In this document: positions 1 to 9,500 of the stretch, piece by piece
Position numbering within the stretch: position 1 is the stretch's first letter
How the letters are laid out: the number at the start of each line of letters is the position of its first letter
Assembly (NCBI RefSeq): GCF_001839655.2
Contig: NZ_CP056087.1
Coordinates: 2,914,001-2,978,000 of the forward strand
DNA: 64,000 nucleotides
Direction of reading: 5' to 3'
From: Pseudomonas argentinensis
GTDB lineage: Bacteria; Pseudomonadota; Gammaproteobacteria; Pseudomonadales; Pseudomonadaceae
The notes under the pieces: model-generated
Told to the model about the DNA's origin: nothing
What the model saw: the letters and a program-made list of their open reading frames with translations, nothing else
Database searches by the model: none
Translations under genes and position numbers: made by a program

Positions 1-1088
1 GCCACCACGGCGAAACCGCGGCCCATTTCGCCGGCCCGCGCCGCCTCGATGGCGGCGTTGAGGGCCAGCAGGTTGGTCTGTTCGGCGATGCCGTGAATGA
101 CGTTCACCACGCTGCTGATCTTCTGGCTGTCGGCGGCCACCTGCTCGATCATGGTGGCCGTCTGCTGCACCCCGCTGGACAGGCCGGTGATGGATTCGAC
201 CACACGGGTGACCACGGTCTGCCCGGCGCCGGCGAGCTGGTCGGCGGCCTGCGACTGGTCGCGGGTGGTGGCGGCGTGTTCGGCGATGTGGTGAACGGTG
301 GTCGACATCTCGTTGATGGCGGTGGCGGCCTGATCGGTTTCGCTCTGCTGGCCGAGCATGCCCTGGCGCACCTCCTTCATGCTTTGCGCCAGGCGCCCGG
401 TGCCCTCGTCGAGCTGCGAGGCCGCCTGGATGACGGCGCCAACGACCCGCTGGTAACCAGCCTGCATGGCATTGAAGGCACCGGCCATCTGCCCGACCTC
501 ATCGCGGCTCTGCAAGGGCACGCGGGCGGCCAGGTCACCGCTCTTCTCGACGTGCAGCATGACATCCTTGAGGGTATTGAGGTGGCTGAGCAGAAAGCGG
601 ATCAGCAGTTGCGAGGCGGCGAGCAGGGCAAGCATCAGCACGGCAACCGCCACGGCGTAGCGGCCGGCACGCTCGGCGAACACCTGGGCCAGGCTGCGGC
701 CAGTGGCGAGGACGGCGATACGCTGGTCGCCAGCGCGCTCGACGAGTTGCGCGCCGAGCAGCGGGTCGCTGCCGAACAGGGCGTCATGTTCCAAGGCAAC
801 CCAACCGCGACCGCCCTTCAACGGCGTGGCATCCACCTTGCCGGGCAGCCCCGGTGCCTCACCGGCCTTGAAAGCGACGAGAGCAGCTGTGGCAGGCAGC
901 GGCTGGTCGACCGGCCAGGTGGCGAGCAGTTGCGCCCGCTGCTGGACATTGGCGCGGGCGGCCTGGGCATAGGTGTCCTGCTCCTGAAGCATGGCGAACA
1001 GAACCAGTAGCAGGGTGGTGACGAAGGCGACGGCATTCACCGCCCAGAACTTGTGTTTCAGGGAGATATCGCGAATCCACACGGGCAT
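1..1088 (-). CDS. Methyl-accepting chemotaxis protein (C-terminus cut by window edge)
   Basis: Inner-membrane chemoreceptor that would relay a periplasmic stimulus to CheA/CheW. Translation from the ATG at 1088 gives a short cytoplasmic tail, a first membrane helix (about residues 16-35), a short periplasmic domain of roughly 120 residues, a second helix (about 155-175), a HAMP-like stretch, and then the start of the signalling domain. The near-invariant tip ([19 protein letters not shown]) lies near the left edge of the window, so the distal half of the cytoplasmic domain is missing. The ligand domain is small and I cannot assign a ligand. It is separated from the TatD gene by about 140 bp and is probably its own transcript. 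Confidence 0.93.
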   Translation of the reverse strand, partial: MPVWIRDISLKHKFWAVNAVAFVTTLLLVLFAMLQEQDTYAQAARANVQQRAQLLATWPVDQPLPATAALVAFKAGEAPGLPGKVDATPLKGGRGWVALEHDALFGSDPLLGAQLVERAGDQRIAVLATGRSLAQVFAERAGRYAVAVAVLMLALLAASQLLIRFLLSHLNTLKDVMLHVEKSGDLAARVPLQSRDEVGQMAGAFNAMQAGYQRVVGAVIQAASQLDEGTGRLAQSMKEVRQGMLGQQSETDQAATAINEMSTTVHHIAEHAATTRDQSQAADQLAGAGQTVVTRVVESITGLSSGVQQTATMIEQVAADSQKISSVVNVIHGIAEQTNLLALNAAIEAARAGEMGRGFAVV

Positions 1089-1229
1089 GTTCTTTTGCTC
1101 TCGACATGAATGAAGTGCTGGCAAGGCGCCATTATTCTTTCATGGGCAAATTCATCATCCCTTGATATGAGTCAACGGCAGCCGACGACTCGGCTGCCAC
1201 GGCTCGCAAGCAGCGCGGTTGCCTCCAGG

Positions 1230-2096
1230 TCAACGGCGACGATCCACCTGACTTGAGGGCTCCCGGTCATCTTCCCGATCATCGACCGGTTCGGCGAGGG
1301 TCGGTAGGGCGAAGAAGGCTCGGGCGCAGGCCGTCGTGTGGCTGGCCACATGATCGGGTGATTCCTGGCGGTGCAGGGCCACTTCGCGCAGCACCTCGGG
1401 CAGAAACGCCGGCTCGTTGCGACCGCCCTTGGGTTTCGGGCGCAGGCTGCGCGGCAGCAGGTAGGGCGCGTCGCTTTCCAGCATCAGACGGCCGACCGGG
1501 ATCTCCTTTACCAGCGGATGCAGGTGCGCCCCGCGGCGCTCATCGCAAATCCAGCCAGTGATGCCGATGTGCAGGTCCAGATCCAGGTAATCGAACAGCG
1601 CCCGCTGCTCGCCAGTGAAGCAATGCACCACGGCGGCCGGCAGGCGATCGCGGTAATCGCGCAGAATCTGCACGAAGCGTGGGTGGGCGTCGCGTTCATG
1701 GAGGAACACCGGCATTTGCAACTCGGCGGCCAGGCTCAGTTGTTCCTCCAGGGCTTTTTCCTGCTGCGGGCGTGGCGAAAAATCACGGTTGAAGTCCAGC
1801 CCGCATTCGCCCACCGCCCTGACCTGCGGTTCACCGAGCAGGACACGCAGGCGCTTGCTGTCGTCACTGCTCCAATGCCTGGCGTCATGGGGGTGCACGC
1901 CGGCGGTGCTGAATAGCCGCTCGGCGCGCTCGTCGAGTTTGTGGCACAGGCTCAGCGCATGGTCACTTTCACCCAGGCTGGTGCCGGTCAACACCAGCTG
2001 GCAGACACCCGCTGCGAAGGCGCGTTCGAGCACGGCCGTGTGCTGGTCGTCGAAGCTTGCGTGAGTCAGATTGACGCCGATGTCGATGAGTTGCAT
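1230..2096 (-). CDS. tatD: TatD-family metal-dependent DNase/hydrolase
   Basis: 288-residue TIM-barrel metallohydrolase. The family is known for 3'-5' exonuclease activity on DNA in E. coli. The N-terminus (IDIGVNLTH), the STAGVHPHD segment, [18 protein letters not shown] and the C-terminal [10 protein letters not shown] block follow E. coli TatD closely and carry the usual His/Glu/Asp metal ligands. The open frame extends further upstream, but the ATG at 2096 places the IDIGVNLTH motif at the N-terminus as in the family, so I use it. A run of about 30 residues after the barrel is poorly conserved and Asp/Arg-rich. It is divergent from the lytic transglycosylase gene. Confidence 0.92.
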   Translation of the reverse strand: MQLIDIGVNLTHASFDDQHTAVLERAFAAGVCQLVLTGTSLGESDHALSLCHKLDERAERLFSTAGVHPHDARHWSSDDSKRLRVLLGEPQVRAVGECGLDFNRDFSPRPQQEKALEEQLSLAAELQMPVFLHERDAHPRFVQILRDYRDRLPAAVVHCFTGEQRALFDYLDLDLHIGITGWICDERRGAHLHPLVKEIPVGRLMLESDAPYLLPRSLRPKPKGGRNEPAFLPEVLREVALHRQESPDHVASHTTACARAFFALPTLAEPVDDREDDREPSSQVDRRR

Positions 2097-2214
2097 GGTG
2101 TGACCCTGTAAAACGAGAGGGCGCAGCATAACAGAGCTTTTTATCTCCACTAAAAAGCTAAGAATTACAAAAACTTGTTGTCGATTCGTGACGTAAATAA
2201 AGAGCCGAGCCGTC

Positions 2215-3708
2215 ATGGTGGTGGCCGTGCCACGCCTGGCGATCCGCCTTCGAATCACCCTCTCTGGCTATCAGCCGGTTTCCGCTATCGGAGCATCGAT
2301 ATTGCGTGTCCTGTTCATCATCTGCCTGCTGCTCTGGCTGCCCATGCCGGCACTGGCACGTATCGCCGGTCCTCTGGAGGTCACCGGCACGGCTGCGCCA
2401 CGGGATCTGCCGGGGATTCGCAAGAGCGGCGAGCTGCGCGTGCTGGTCAACCAGAGTCGCAACAGCTCGGGTGAGGTGAAGGGACAGAGCTTCGGCGTGG
2501 AATACCAACGCCTGCGTGCCCTTGAGCAGTACCTCAACCGCAACGCCCGCGATGGCCGCAACCTGCGCCTGAAACTGATTCCCAAGGCCAAGGACCAGCT
2601 GCTCGCCGCCCTGCAGCGTGGCGAAGGTGATCTGGTTGCTCCAGGCGAGCTGCTGAGCAGCAAGGGCGGCAACGTGCTGGCCAGCGAAGCGATACGCCGT
2701 GACGTACCGGTGGTGATCGTCGCCCGGCAGGGCAATCGGCGTTACCAGCGGCTCGAGCAGCTGGCCGGGCGCAGCCTGTCGCTGCCGGCCGGCAGCGTGG
2801 CCAAGGAGGCGCTGCACGACATCAACCGCCGGCTCGAGGCGCGCAAGCTGCCGCCCATCGTCGTCGAGTGGGTGGATCCGACCCTGGCCGTCGAGGATGT
2901 GCTGGAAATGGTCCAGGCCGGCATCTTCGATTTTACCGCCGTGGAGCTGCACATCGCCGAGCGCTGGGCCAAGGTGATGCCCAAGCTGCGTGTTGACCGC
3001 CACCTGGTGCTCGATAACCAGGGCGCCATGCGTTGGTACATGCGCCGCGACGCGCCCATGCTCAGTGCCAGCGTCGACCGCTTTCTGGACGGCTACCGGG
3101 TGCCCGATGATCAGGACGCCGCTTTCCAGCGCGTGTACCGACGGCTCTACAAGGTGCATTCGCCCATGGGGCGTACCGAGCGCCAGCGCCTGGAGCGGGT
3201 GCGGCCAGTGCTGCAGCGCTACGCCGAACAGCATGATTTCGATTGGCTGGCCCTGGCCGCCCTGGCGTTCAAGGAGTCGACGCTCAACCCGGCGGCCCGC
3301 GGCAGCAGCGGCGCCACCGGGTTGATGCAGATCACCCCGGCGGCGGCGCGCAGCGTTGGCATCAGCGATATCTCCCGAGTCGAGAGCAACGTGCAGGCCA
3401 GTGCCAAGTACCTTGCCAAGATTCGCCGTGGCTTCTTCAACAGCCCGCGGCTCAACGAGCGCGAGCGTATGGCGTTCGTGCTCGCCGGTTACAACCTCGG
3501 CCCGCAGAGGGTGCAGAGCCTGCGGGCGGAAGCGCGGCGCCGCGGCCTCAACCCCGATCAGTGGTTTTTCCAGGTCGAGCGGGTGGCGATGGAAGAGTTG
3601 GGCATGGGCGTGGTGAGCTACGTTAACGCGGTGAACAAGTACTACCTGGCCTACGCCCGCGAGCGCTATTCCCTGGAACCGGGGCAAAAGGTGAGCATGG
3701 GGAAATAA
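2215..3708 (+). CDS. MltF-type membrane-bound lytic murein transglycosylase
   Basis: Cleaves the glycan strand of peptidoglycan in the periplasm. It has two modules: an N-terminal periplasmic solute-binding-like domain (about residues 75-300, beginning [16 protein letters not shown]) and a C-terminal SLT lysozyme-like domain (about 320-480). The latter contains the catalytic Glu in FKEST, the GLMQITP motif and the AGYNLG motif. A hydrophobic signal segment ends in ALA near residue 48. A TTG codon at 2302 would give a more conventional signal peptide, so the true start may be there rather than at 2215. P. aeruginosa carries two MltF paralogues; from the neighbouring genes this one is more likely the MltF2 type. 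An AT-rich hairpin overlaps its stop codon. Confidence 0.85.
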   Translation: MVVAVPRLAIRLRITLSGYQPVSAIGASILRVLFIICLLLWLPMPALARIAGPLEVTGTAAPRDLPGIRKSGELRVLVNQSRNSSGEVKGQSFGVEYQRLRALEQYLNRNARDGRNLRLKLIPKAKDQLLAALQRGEGDLVAPGELLSSKGGNVLASEAIRRDVPVVIVARQGNRRYQRLEQLAGRSLSLPAGSVAKEALHDINRRLEARKLPPIVVEWVDPTLAVEDVLEMVQAGIFDFTAVELHIAERWAKVMPKLRVDRHLVLDNQGAMRWYMRRDAPMLSASVDRFLDGYRVPDDQDAAFQRVYRRLYKVHSPMGRTERQRLERVRPVLQRYAEQHDFDWLALAALAFKESTLNPAARGSSGATGLMQITPAAARSVGISDISRVESNVQASAKYLAKIRRGFFNSPRLNERERMAFVLAGYNLGPQRVQSLRAEARRRGLNPDQWFFQVERVAMEELGMGVVSYVNAVNKYYLAYARERYSLEPGQKVSMGK

Positions 3709-3726
3709 TCGATTTATTCGATTATT
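3704..3726 (+). terminator. AT-rich hairpin at the end of the transglycosylase gene
   Basis: Nine-base arms (AATAATCGA / TCGATTATT) with a 5-base loop, followed by a T-rich run. It overlaps the TAA stop of the preceding gene. The stem is low in GC, so it is a weak or non-classical terminator. Confidence 0.5.
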
Positions 3727-3808
3727 TTTAGCGGTTTTATTCGGTATTCATATTGATTATCTGAATTAATATGCCGCCATCTCACTCGCCTAGCAAAGGA
3801 TTCACCCC

Positions 3809-4243
3809 ATGAACTCATTCATCAAATCACTGACAACCACCCGTGCCGGCTTTGGCCTGACCCTCCTGCGCGTGCTGGTCGGCATCACCTTCATGGCCCA
3901 TGGCGCGCAGAAACTCTTCGGCTGGTTCGGCGGCTACGGCCTGGCCGGTGTCGCCCAGTGGATGGAGAGCATCGGCCTGGCGCCGGGCTACCTGATGGCC
4001 TTGCTGGCTGGCAGTGCCGAATTCTTCGGCGGCCTGGCCCTGGTCATCGGCCTGCTGGTTCGGCCTGCGTCGGCGGTACTGGCGGTCACCATGCTGGTGG
4101 CGATCTTCTCGGTGCATATCGGCAATGGCTTCTTCATGGCCGACAACGGCTACGAATTCGCCCTGGCCCTGCTGGCCGCCACGCTGGCCCTGCTGATCGA
4201 AGGCGCCGGGCGGCTGTCGCTGGACAAGCGCATCGCCGGCTGA
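3809..4243 (+). CDS. DoxX family inner-membrane protein
   Basis: 144-residue protein with four hydrophobic helices, the usual DoxX/SURF4 size and pattern. The characteristic first block reads LLRVLVGITFMAHGAQKLFGWFGG. An AAGG ribosome-binding site lies about 9 bases before the ATG. Family members are linked to quinone or thiol redox chemistry in membranes, but no specific substrate can be read from this sequence. A hairpin just after the stop suggests a single-gene transcript. Confidence 0.88.
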   Translation: MNSFIKSLTTTRAGFGLTLLRVLVGITFMAHGAQKLFGWFGGYGLAGVAQWMESIGLAPGYLMALLAGSAEFFGGLALVIGLLVRPASAVLAVTMLVAIFSVHIGNGFFMADNGYEFALALLAATLALLIEGAGRLSLDKRIAG

Positions 4244-4259
4244 CCGCGGCGCCACCTGA

Positions 4260-4282
4260 GAAAGCCCGCCCATGGGGCTTTC
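4260..4282 (+). terminator. Hairpin terminator after the DoxX gene
   Basis: Eight-base arms GAAAGCCC / GGGCTTTC around a 7-base loop, lying 17 bases after the DoxX stop codon. The downstream T content is modest. Confidence 0.5.
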
Positions 4283-4460
4283 CTGGTTATTGACAGGCTG
4301 ATCGGCAACTCTCTAGGATTGCCACTTGCGCCGATTTAGACAGCTACTTGCGGGGCGCCTCAGGGGCTCGACATCGAGTCTCGAAATTCCGCTAAAGCGC
4401 TGGTTCGGTGTTGCCTCTCACCGCTGCCCAGCGGGATTTTCGAGGCGGAGACAAGCACCC

Positions 4461-4760
4461 ATGACCTGCTCCCAGGCGGCACAGATTCGTATCGTCCCCA
4501 TCACCACCCGACTGGTTCGCCGCAATCCGCGCATCCTGCTCGGCGGCGTCCATCAACCGATCCTGCTGCGTTATCTGGACGGTTGGCCCGCCCGCCGCGA
4601 CGGCCAGCGCGCCTTTCTCGTGCAGTTCGCCGAGCCGGGCGAGTCGCTGCAGCGTTTCGCCGATGACAGTTTCGACTTCGCCGTGCTGCAACGGCCGAGC
4701 GCCGAGGCGCTCGGCCAACTGACGCGTATCGCCCGGCAGGGGTTGATCACCCTGCGCTGA
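4461..4760 (+). CDS. Small conserved hypothetical protein (99 aa)
   Basis: Not recognised. The ATG at 4461 has a GAGGCGGAG purine-rich stretch about 10 bases upstream. The product is soluble, Arg-rich and mixed alpha/beta in appearance, with no signal peptide or membrane helix. The open frame continues further 5', but that part reads as low-quality basic sequence. The gene converges on greB and ends 8 bp from the greB stop codon. It may be a Pseudomonas-specific protein; no function is proposed. Confidence 0.6.
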   Translation: MTCSQAAQIRIVPITTRLVRRNPRILLGGVHQPILLRYLDGWPARRDGQRAFLVQFAEPGESLQRFADDSFDFAVLQRPSAEALGQLTRIARQGLITLR

Positions 4761-4767
4761 ATGGCGT

Positions 4768-5265
4768 TTACGGATAGTCGATGGCGACGATGTACCAGTA
4801 CTTGTCGCCGGTCGGCGTCTGTACCCGCACCTCGGCGTCCAGGCCCTTGCCGACCAACGCCCGGGCCAAGGGTGAGTCGATGCTGATCAGGTTCAGCTTG
4901 AGGTCGAGTTCGTCGGGGCCGACGATGCGATAGCGCGCCTCAACGCCGTCTTCATCTTCGAGGGTGACCCAGGCACCGAAGTACACCTTGTCGGGGTCGC
5001 TGGGACGGGTATCCACCACCTTGAGCTTTTCCAGGCGTTTGGTCAGAAAGCGCACGCGGCTGTCGATCTCGCGCAGCATCTTCTTGCCGTAGGTGTATTC
5101 GGCGTTCTCCGAACGATCGCCCTGGGCCGCCGCCTCGCTGACCGAACGGGTCACCTCGGGCCTGCGCACGTGCCAGAGCTCGTGCAGCTCGGCGCGCAGG
5201 CGCGCCTCGCCTTGCGGGGTGATCAGGGGCGTGCCCGCGGCGCGGGGAGGGCGGTATCGGCTCAT
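4768..5265 (-). CDS. greB: Transcript cleavage factor GreB
   Basis: 165-residue transcription elongation factor that binds in the RNA polymerase secondary channel and stimulates cleavage of backtracked RNA. The N-terminal coiled coil carries the acidic tip region ([15 protein letters not shown]). The C-terminal FKBP-like domain includes YRIVGPDE and [10 protein letters not shown]. The EYTYGKK and [12 protein letters not shown] wording points to GreB rather than GreA. The gene lies 33 bp downstream of the ABC permease on the same strand and may be co-transcribed with it. Confidence 0.95.
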   Translation of the reverse strand: MSRYRPPRAAGTPLITPQGEARLRAELHELWHVRRPEVTRSVSEAAAQGDRSENAEYTYGKKMLREIDSRVRFLTKRLEKLKVVDTRPSDPDKVYFGAWVTLEDEDGVEARYRIVGPDELDLKLNLISIDSPLARALVGKGLDAEVRVQTPTGDKYWYIVAIDYP

Positions 5266-5298
5266 GCTCGGCTCGGTCTATGGCGGACGCCCAGTCTA

Positions 5299-7803
5299 TC
5301 AACCCTCGCGCAGAACGGTGAGCGGGCTGGCGTTCAGCGCGCGGCGGGTACCGAGCACACCGGCAATGCCGACCAGCAGCGCACCGATCAGCGGCAGCAC
5401 CAGCAGCCATGGATGGGGCTGCCAGTCCATCTGGAAGGCGTAGCGGTAGATCAGGAAACTGACCAGTTCGCAGCCCAACGCGGCCAGCAGGCCGCTGGCG
5501 GCGCCCAGCAGGCCGAACTCGGCGCGCCTGGCCTGTACCAGCAGCTTGCGTTCGGCACCCAAGGCTCGCAGCAGGGCGCCCTGGTGGATACGCTCGTCCA
5601 GGGTCGACTGCAGGCCGGCGAACAGCACGGCCAGGCCCGCGGCCAGCACGAACAGCAGCACGAACTCGATGGCGATGGTGACCTGGGCGAGGATGCTGCG
5701 CAGTTGGTTGAGCAGCGCCTCGACCTGCAGCAGCGATACCGAAGGGAAGGCGCGGGACAGTTCCACCAGCTGCTGCTCGTGCTGCGGCGGCAGGTAGAAG
5801 CTGGTCAGGTAGGTCACCGGCAGATCCTTGAGGGTGCCGGGCTCGAAGATCATGAAGAAGTTGGGCTGGAAGTTGTTCCAGTCCACCTCGCGCAGGTTGG
5901 TCACCACCGCATCGCGGTCGACGCCGCCAACATTGAAGGTCAGGCGGTCGCCGAGCTCGATGTGCAGGCTCTGCGCCAGTTCGTCCTCTACCGACACACC
6001 GGGCAGCTCTTGCCGTTCACCCGCTGTCCACCACTGCCCGGCGGTGAGGGTATTGCCATCGGGCAGGTCGGCGCTCCAGGTCAGGCTCAGGTCGCGGCGT
6101 ACCGCGCGTTCGCCACGGGAATCCTCGGTGACGTACTGACGAACCGGCTCGCCGTTGACCTGGGTCAGGCGGCCCGGCACCACCGGGTAGAGCGGGGCGG
6201 GATGGGGAGAAAGCTGGGCGAGGCGTTCGGCGAAGGCGTCGCGTTCGGCAGGCAGAACGTTGAGGGCGAAATGATTGGGGGCGTCGACTGGCAGCTGCTC
6301 CTGCCAGTTGTCCAGCAATTCGCCGCGCAGCAGGGCGATCAGCGCCATCGCCAGGAGGATCAGACCGAAGGCCAGGGCTTGCCCGGCTGCCGCGAGCGGG
6401 CGGCGCAGTAGCTGACCCAGGCCCAGGCGCCACGGCAATGCGGCGCGAGCCAGCAGGCGGCGCAGGCTCTGCAGACCGAGCAGCAGCAGGCCGCCCAGCA
6501 GCAGGGCGGTGATCAGCCCGCCACCGAGCAGGGCCAGGGTCAGCGTCAGGTCGAGGCTCAAGCGCCACATGATCAGGCCCAGGGCGAGCAGGGCAGTGCC
6601 GTAGACCAGCCAGGAACTTGCAGGCACCGGCAGCATGTCGCGGCGCAGTACGCGCAGCGGCGGGACGCGGCCCAGCGCCGCCAGTGGCGGCAAGGCGAAA
6701 CCGGCGAGGGCCACCAGCCCGGTGGCGATGCCGGCCAGGGCGGGCCAGACGCCGCCGGGGGGAACTTGCGCGGGCAGCAGGCCTTGCAGCAGGTGAAACA
6801 GCGTCTGCTGGGCAAGCCAGCCGAGCAGCGCGCCGGCCAGGCTGGCGAGCAAGCCGAGCATCGCCAGTTGCAGGCCGAACAGGCTCAGCGCCTGGCGCCG
6901 CGACAGGCCCAGGCAGCGCAATAGTGCGCTGGCGTCGAAGCGGCGGCTGGCGAAGCGCGACGCCGACAGGGCGACCGCCACGCCAGCCAGCAGTACGGCG
7001 GCCAGGCTGGCGAGGTTCAGGTAGCGCTCGGCACGATCCAGGGCGCCGCCGACGCGGCGGCTGCCATCGCGGGCGTCGTCGAAGCGCTGGTGGGCCGCCA
7101 GTCCCGGCTCGATGGCCTGTCGATAGCTGGCCAGGGCATCGCTCGGGCCGTTCCACTGTTCGATGTAGCGCACCCGGCTGCCCGGTTGCACCACGCGGGT
7201 GGCCGGCAGGTCGTCGAGGTGCATCAGTACATGAGGCGTCAGGCTGTAGAAATCGCCGGCTTCATCCGGCAGGTAGGTCAGCACCCGGGTGAGGCGCAGC
7301 TGCTTGGCGCCGACTTCGATCTGGTCGCCAGTTTTCAGGTTCAGGGCCGCCAGCAGGCGCGACTCCGCCCACACCTCGCCAGGCCCTGGCCCTGGGCTGA
7401 CGGTTTCTTCGGCATAGGGCGCCGCGGCGCTCTTGAGCTGGCCACGCAGCGGGTAGCCCTGGCCGGCGGCCTTGACGCTGGCCAGCTGGATGCCGGCGTC
7501 GCTGGCGATCACGCTGGAGAACTCGACCACCTGGGCGTGCTGCAGCCCGCGCCTGGTGCCGGCCTCGATCTGCTCGGCGCTGGCGGGGGCGCTGCCCCTG
7601 AGAATCAGATCGGCGCCCAGAAATTCGGTGGCGCGCAGGCTCATGCCCTCGTTCAGCCGGGCCCCGAAATAGCCAATGGCGGTGCTGGAGGCGACGGCGA
7701 TCAGCAGGGCGAAGAACAGCACGCGCAGCTCGCCGGAGCGCGCATCGCGCAGCAGCTGGCGGCCCGCCAGCGCCAACAGGCCGGAAAAGGACAGGGCGCG
7801 CAT
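5299..7803 (-). CDS. FtsX-like ABC transporter permease, YbbP type
   Basis: 834-residue inner-membrane permease of the MacB/FtsX (type VII) superfamily. It has about ten predicted helices: one at the N-terminus (residues 20-40) followed by a large periplasmic domain, two central clusters (about 260-440 and 470-500), a second periplasmic domain, and a final cluster (about 700-830). This duplicated FtsX layout is typical of E. coli YbbP. Its start overlaps the last base of the ATPase stop codon, so the two are translationally coupled. The ATPase and divergent tesA next to it reproduce the E. coli ybbA-ybbP/tesA arrangement, which implies a joint role in extracting hydrophobic molecules from the inner membrane. 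The substrate is unproven. Confidence 0.9.
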   Translation of the reverse strand: MRALSFSGLLALAGRQLLRDARSGELRVLFFALLIAVASSTAIGYFGARLNEGMSLRATEFLGADLILRGSAPASAEQIEAGTRRGLQHAQVVEFSSVIASDAGIQLASVKAAGQGYPLRGQLKSAAAPYAEETVSPGPGPGEVWAESRLLAALNLKTGDQIEVGAKQLRLTRVLTYLPDEAGDFYSLTPHVLMHLDDLPATRVVQPGSRVRYIEQWNGPSDALASYRQAIEPGLAAHQRFDDARDGSRRVGGALDRAERYLNLASLAAVLLAGVAVALSASRFASRRFDASALLRCLGLSRRQALSLFGLQLAMLGLLASLAGALLGWLAQQTLFHLLQGLLPAQVPPGGVWPALAGIATGLVALAGFALPPLAALGRVPPLRVLRRDMLPVPASSWLVYGTALLALGLIMWRLSLDLTLTLALLGGGLITALLLGGLLLLGLQSLRRLLARAALPWRLGLGQLLRRPLAAAGQALAFGLILLAMALIALLRGELLDNWQEQLPVDAPNHFALNVLPAERDAFAERLAQLSPHPAPLYPVVPGRLTQVNGEPVRQYVTEDSRGERAVRRDLSLTWSADLPDGNTLTAGQWWTAGERQELPGVSVEDELAQSLHIELGDRLTFNVGGVDRDAVVTNLREVDWNNFQPNFFMIFEPGTLKDLPVTYLTSFYLPPQHEQQLVELSRAFPSVSLLQVEALLNQLRSILAQVTIAIEFVLLFVLAAGLAVLFAGLQSTLDERIHQGALLRALGAERKLLVQARRAEFGLLGAASGLLAALGCELVSFLIYRYAFQMDWQPHPWLLVLPLIGALLVGIAGVLGTRRALNASPLTVLREG

Positions 7804-8486
7804 CAGGCGTCCACCGCTGCCACCAGGTGGCCGGCCTCCAGGCGGATGATGCGCTTACAGCGCGCGGCAAGGCGCTCGTCATGGGTGACCAGCACCAGGG
7901 TCGCGCCGCGCTCCCCGTTGAGTTCGAACAACAGGTCACTGATGCGCTCGCCCGTGTGGGTGTCCAGGTTGCCGGTGGGCTCGTCGGCGAACAGCACATC
8001 GGGCTCTGCGGCAAATGCCCGGGCGATGGCCACGCGTTGCTGTTCACCGCCGGAAAGCTGGCGCGGCGAGTGGGTCAGGCGTGCCCCCAGGCCGACGCGC
8101 TCGAGCAACTCGCTGGCGCGCTGCCGGGCGTCGCTGCGGCCTTCGAGCTCCAGGGGCAGCATGACGTTTTCCAGGGCATTGAGACTGTCGAGCAGCTGGA
8201 ACGACTGAAACACGAAGCCCACGTGCTCGGCGCGCACCCGGGCACGGGCGTCTTCATCCAGGCTGCCGAGATCGTTGCCGGCCAGCAGGATGCGCCCGGT
8301 GCTCGGCAGATCGAGGCCGGCCAACAGGCCGAGCAGGGTGGATTTGCCGGACCCCGAACTGCCGACGATGGCCAGGCTGCCCCCTTTTTCCAGCTCCAGC
8401 GACAGGTCGTGCAGGATGGTCAACTCGCCTTCCGCGCTGGAGACCACTTTGGTAAGGTTCTGCGCAGACAGAATGCTTGAGCTCAT
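7803..8486 (-). CDS. ABC transporter ATP-binding protein, YbbA/LolD type
   Basis: 227-residue nucleotide-binding subunit. It has a Walker A (GSSGSGKST), the Q-loop region FVFQSFQLL, the signature LSGGEQQR and a Walker B with the catalytic Glu (DVLFADEPTGNLD), and ends with the H-loop (VTHDE). The frame is open upstream, but the ATG at 8486 gives the normal N-terminus (MSSSILSAQNLTKVV). That ATG interlocks with the start region of divergent tesA. It forms one system with the adjoining permease. Confidence 0.92.
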   Translation of the reverse strand: MSSSILSAQNLTKVVSSAEGELTILHDLSLELEKGGSLAIVGSSGSGKSTLLGLLAGLDLPSTGRILLAGNDLGSLDEDARARVRAEHVGFVFQSFQLLDSLNALENVMLPLELEGRSDARQRASELLERVGLGARLTHSPRQLSGGEQQRVAIARAFAAEPDVLFADEPTGNLDTHTGERISDLLFELNGERGATLVLVTHDERLAARCKRIIRLEAGHLVAAVDA

Positions 8487-8496
8487 GAGGAATCCG

Positions 8497-9102
8497 ATGC
8501 GTGCAATAGTGAAGGGGGCCATTCTGGGCCTGCTGCTGATAGGGCAGATGGCGCAGGCGGGGACCGTGCTGGTCGTTGGCGATAGTATCAGCGCCGCTTT
8601 TGGCATGGATACCCGGCAGGGCTGGGTTCATTTGCTCGATGAGCGCATGCGCAACGAGGGGTTCGAGCACCAGGTGGTGAACGCCTCGATCAGCGGCGAC
8701 ACCAGCGCTGGCGGGGCGGCGCGGCTGCCGGCGCTGCTGGCCGAGCACCAGCCGCAACTGGTGATCGTCGAGCTCGGTGGCAACGATGGCCTGCGTGGTT
8801 TGCCACCAGGCCAATTGCAACAGAATCTTGCATCGATGATCGATGCTTCCCGTGGCGCCGGTGCCAAGGTGCTGTTGTTGGGCATGCGCATCCCGCCCAA
8901 TTACGGCGAGCGTTACACCACTGCGTTCGCCAGGGTGTTCGACGATGTGGCCGCCGACAAGAATGTGCCGCTGGTGCCCTTTCTGCTCGAGGGCGTGGGC
9001 GGTATCGCCAGCCTGATGCAGGATGACGGCGTGCATCCTGCCGTGGCCGCCCAGCCGCGGCTGCTCGAGAATGTCTGGCCGAGCTTGAAACCATTGCTGT
9101 AA
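8497..9102 (+). CDS. tesA: Arylesterase / acyl-CoA thioesterase I TesA
   Basis: 201-residue periplasmic SGNH hydrolase acting on acyl thioesters and esters. Block I (VVGDSISAAFG, nucleophile Ser), block III (GGNDGLRG) and block V (DDGVHP with the catalytic Asp/His) are all present. The signal peptide is about 20 residues and ends in AQAG. An ATG at 8485 is also in frame, but the ATG at 8497 has an AGGA ribosome site at the right distance and gives the family's usual length. It is divergent from the YbbA-type ATPase with almost no intergenic space, so its promoter must lie inside that gene. Confidence 0.95.
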   Translation: MRAIVKGAILGLLLIGQMAQAGTVLVVGDSISAAFGMDTRQGWVHLLDERMRNEGFEHQVVNASISGDTSAGGAARLPALLAEHQPQLVIVELGGNDGLRGLPPGQLQQNLASMIDASRGAGAKVLLLGMRIPPNYGERYTTAFARVFDDVAADKNVPLVPFLLEGVGGIASLMQDDGVHPAVAAQPRLLENVWPSLKPLL

Positions 9103-9160
9103 CGGGCTTTTCCGCTGACGGTGTTTCGGCTAATGTGGCGCCCCCGTTCTGGAGCCCCCC

Positions 9161-9442
9161 ATGTTGCGACCCGTCTGGTCTCTGTATGCCTACCAACTGA
9201 TCGAGCCGGACGAGCAGCTGGATCTGTTCGCCTGCCGCGAGGTGAAGGTGCACCTGGTCGCTCGTCAGCTGGAGCTTGGTGGTCACGCCGATCGCACCCT
9301 GTGCGGTGGTCTGCTGCCCGCGCAGCCGCTGTGGCGCGACCTGGAACGGCCGATGTTGCAGGACCGCCGCCTGTGCCGCGCCTGCCTGGCGACGCTGGAG
9401 GCCCAGCGTCGTGGTGAGCGGCCCGCGTGGCCGGGGCGCTGA
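9161..9442 (+). CDS. Conserved hypothetical protein with CxxC-like cysteines (93 aa)
   Basis: Small soluble protein preceded by GGAG about 7 bases before the ATG. It contains a single Cys near residue 25, a CGG segment and a terminal CRAC pair, which could bind a metal, though the spacing matches no family I recognise. The frame lies between tesA and the L,D-transpeptidase on the same strand with gaps of about 58 bp on either side. It may belong to the same transcript. Function unknown. Confidence 0.7.
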   Translation: MLRPVWSLYAYQLIEPDEQLDLFACREVKVHLVARQLELGGHADRTLCGGLLPAQPLWRDLERPMLQDRRLCRACLATLEAQRRGERPAWPGR

Positions 9443-9500
9443 GGGGCGCCACGGTATACAATCAACTCCCACCATCATCACCACCTCGAAGGTTTTCTGC

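Noticed and set aside
93..1010. A 305-codon plus-strand frame at the left edge
   Set aside because: Antisense to the chemotaxis transducer, whose minus-strand translation contains the conserved signalling tip.
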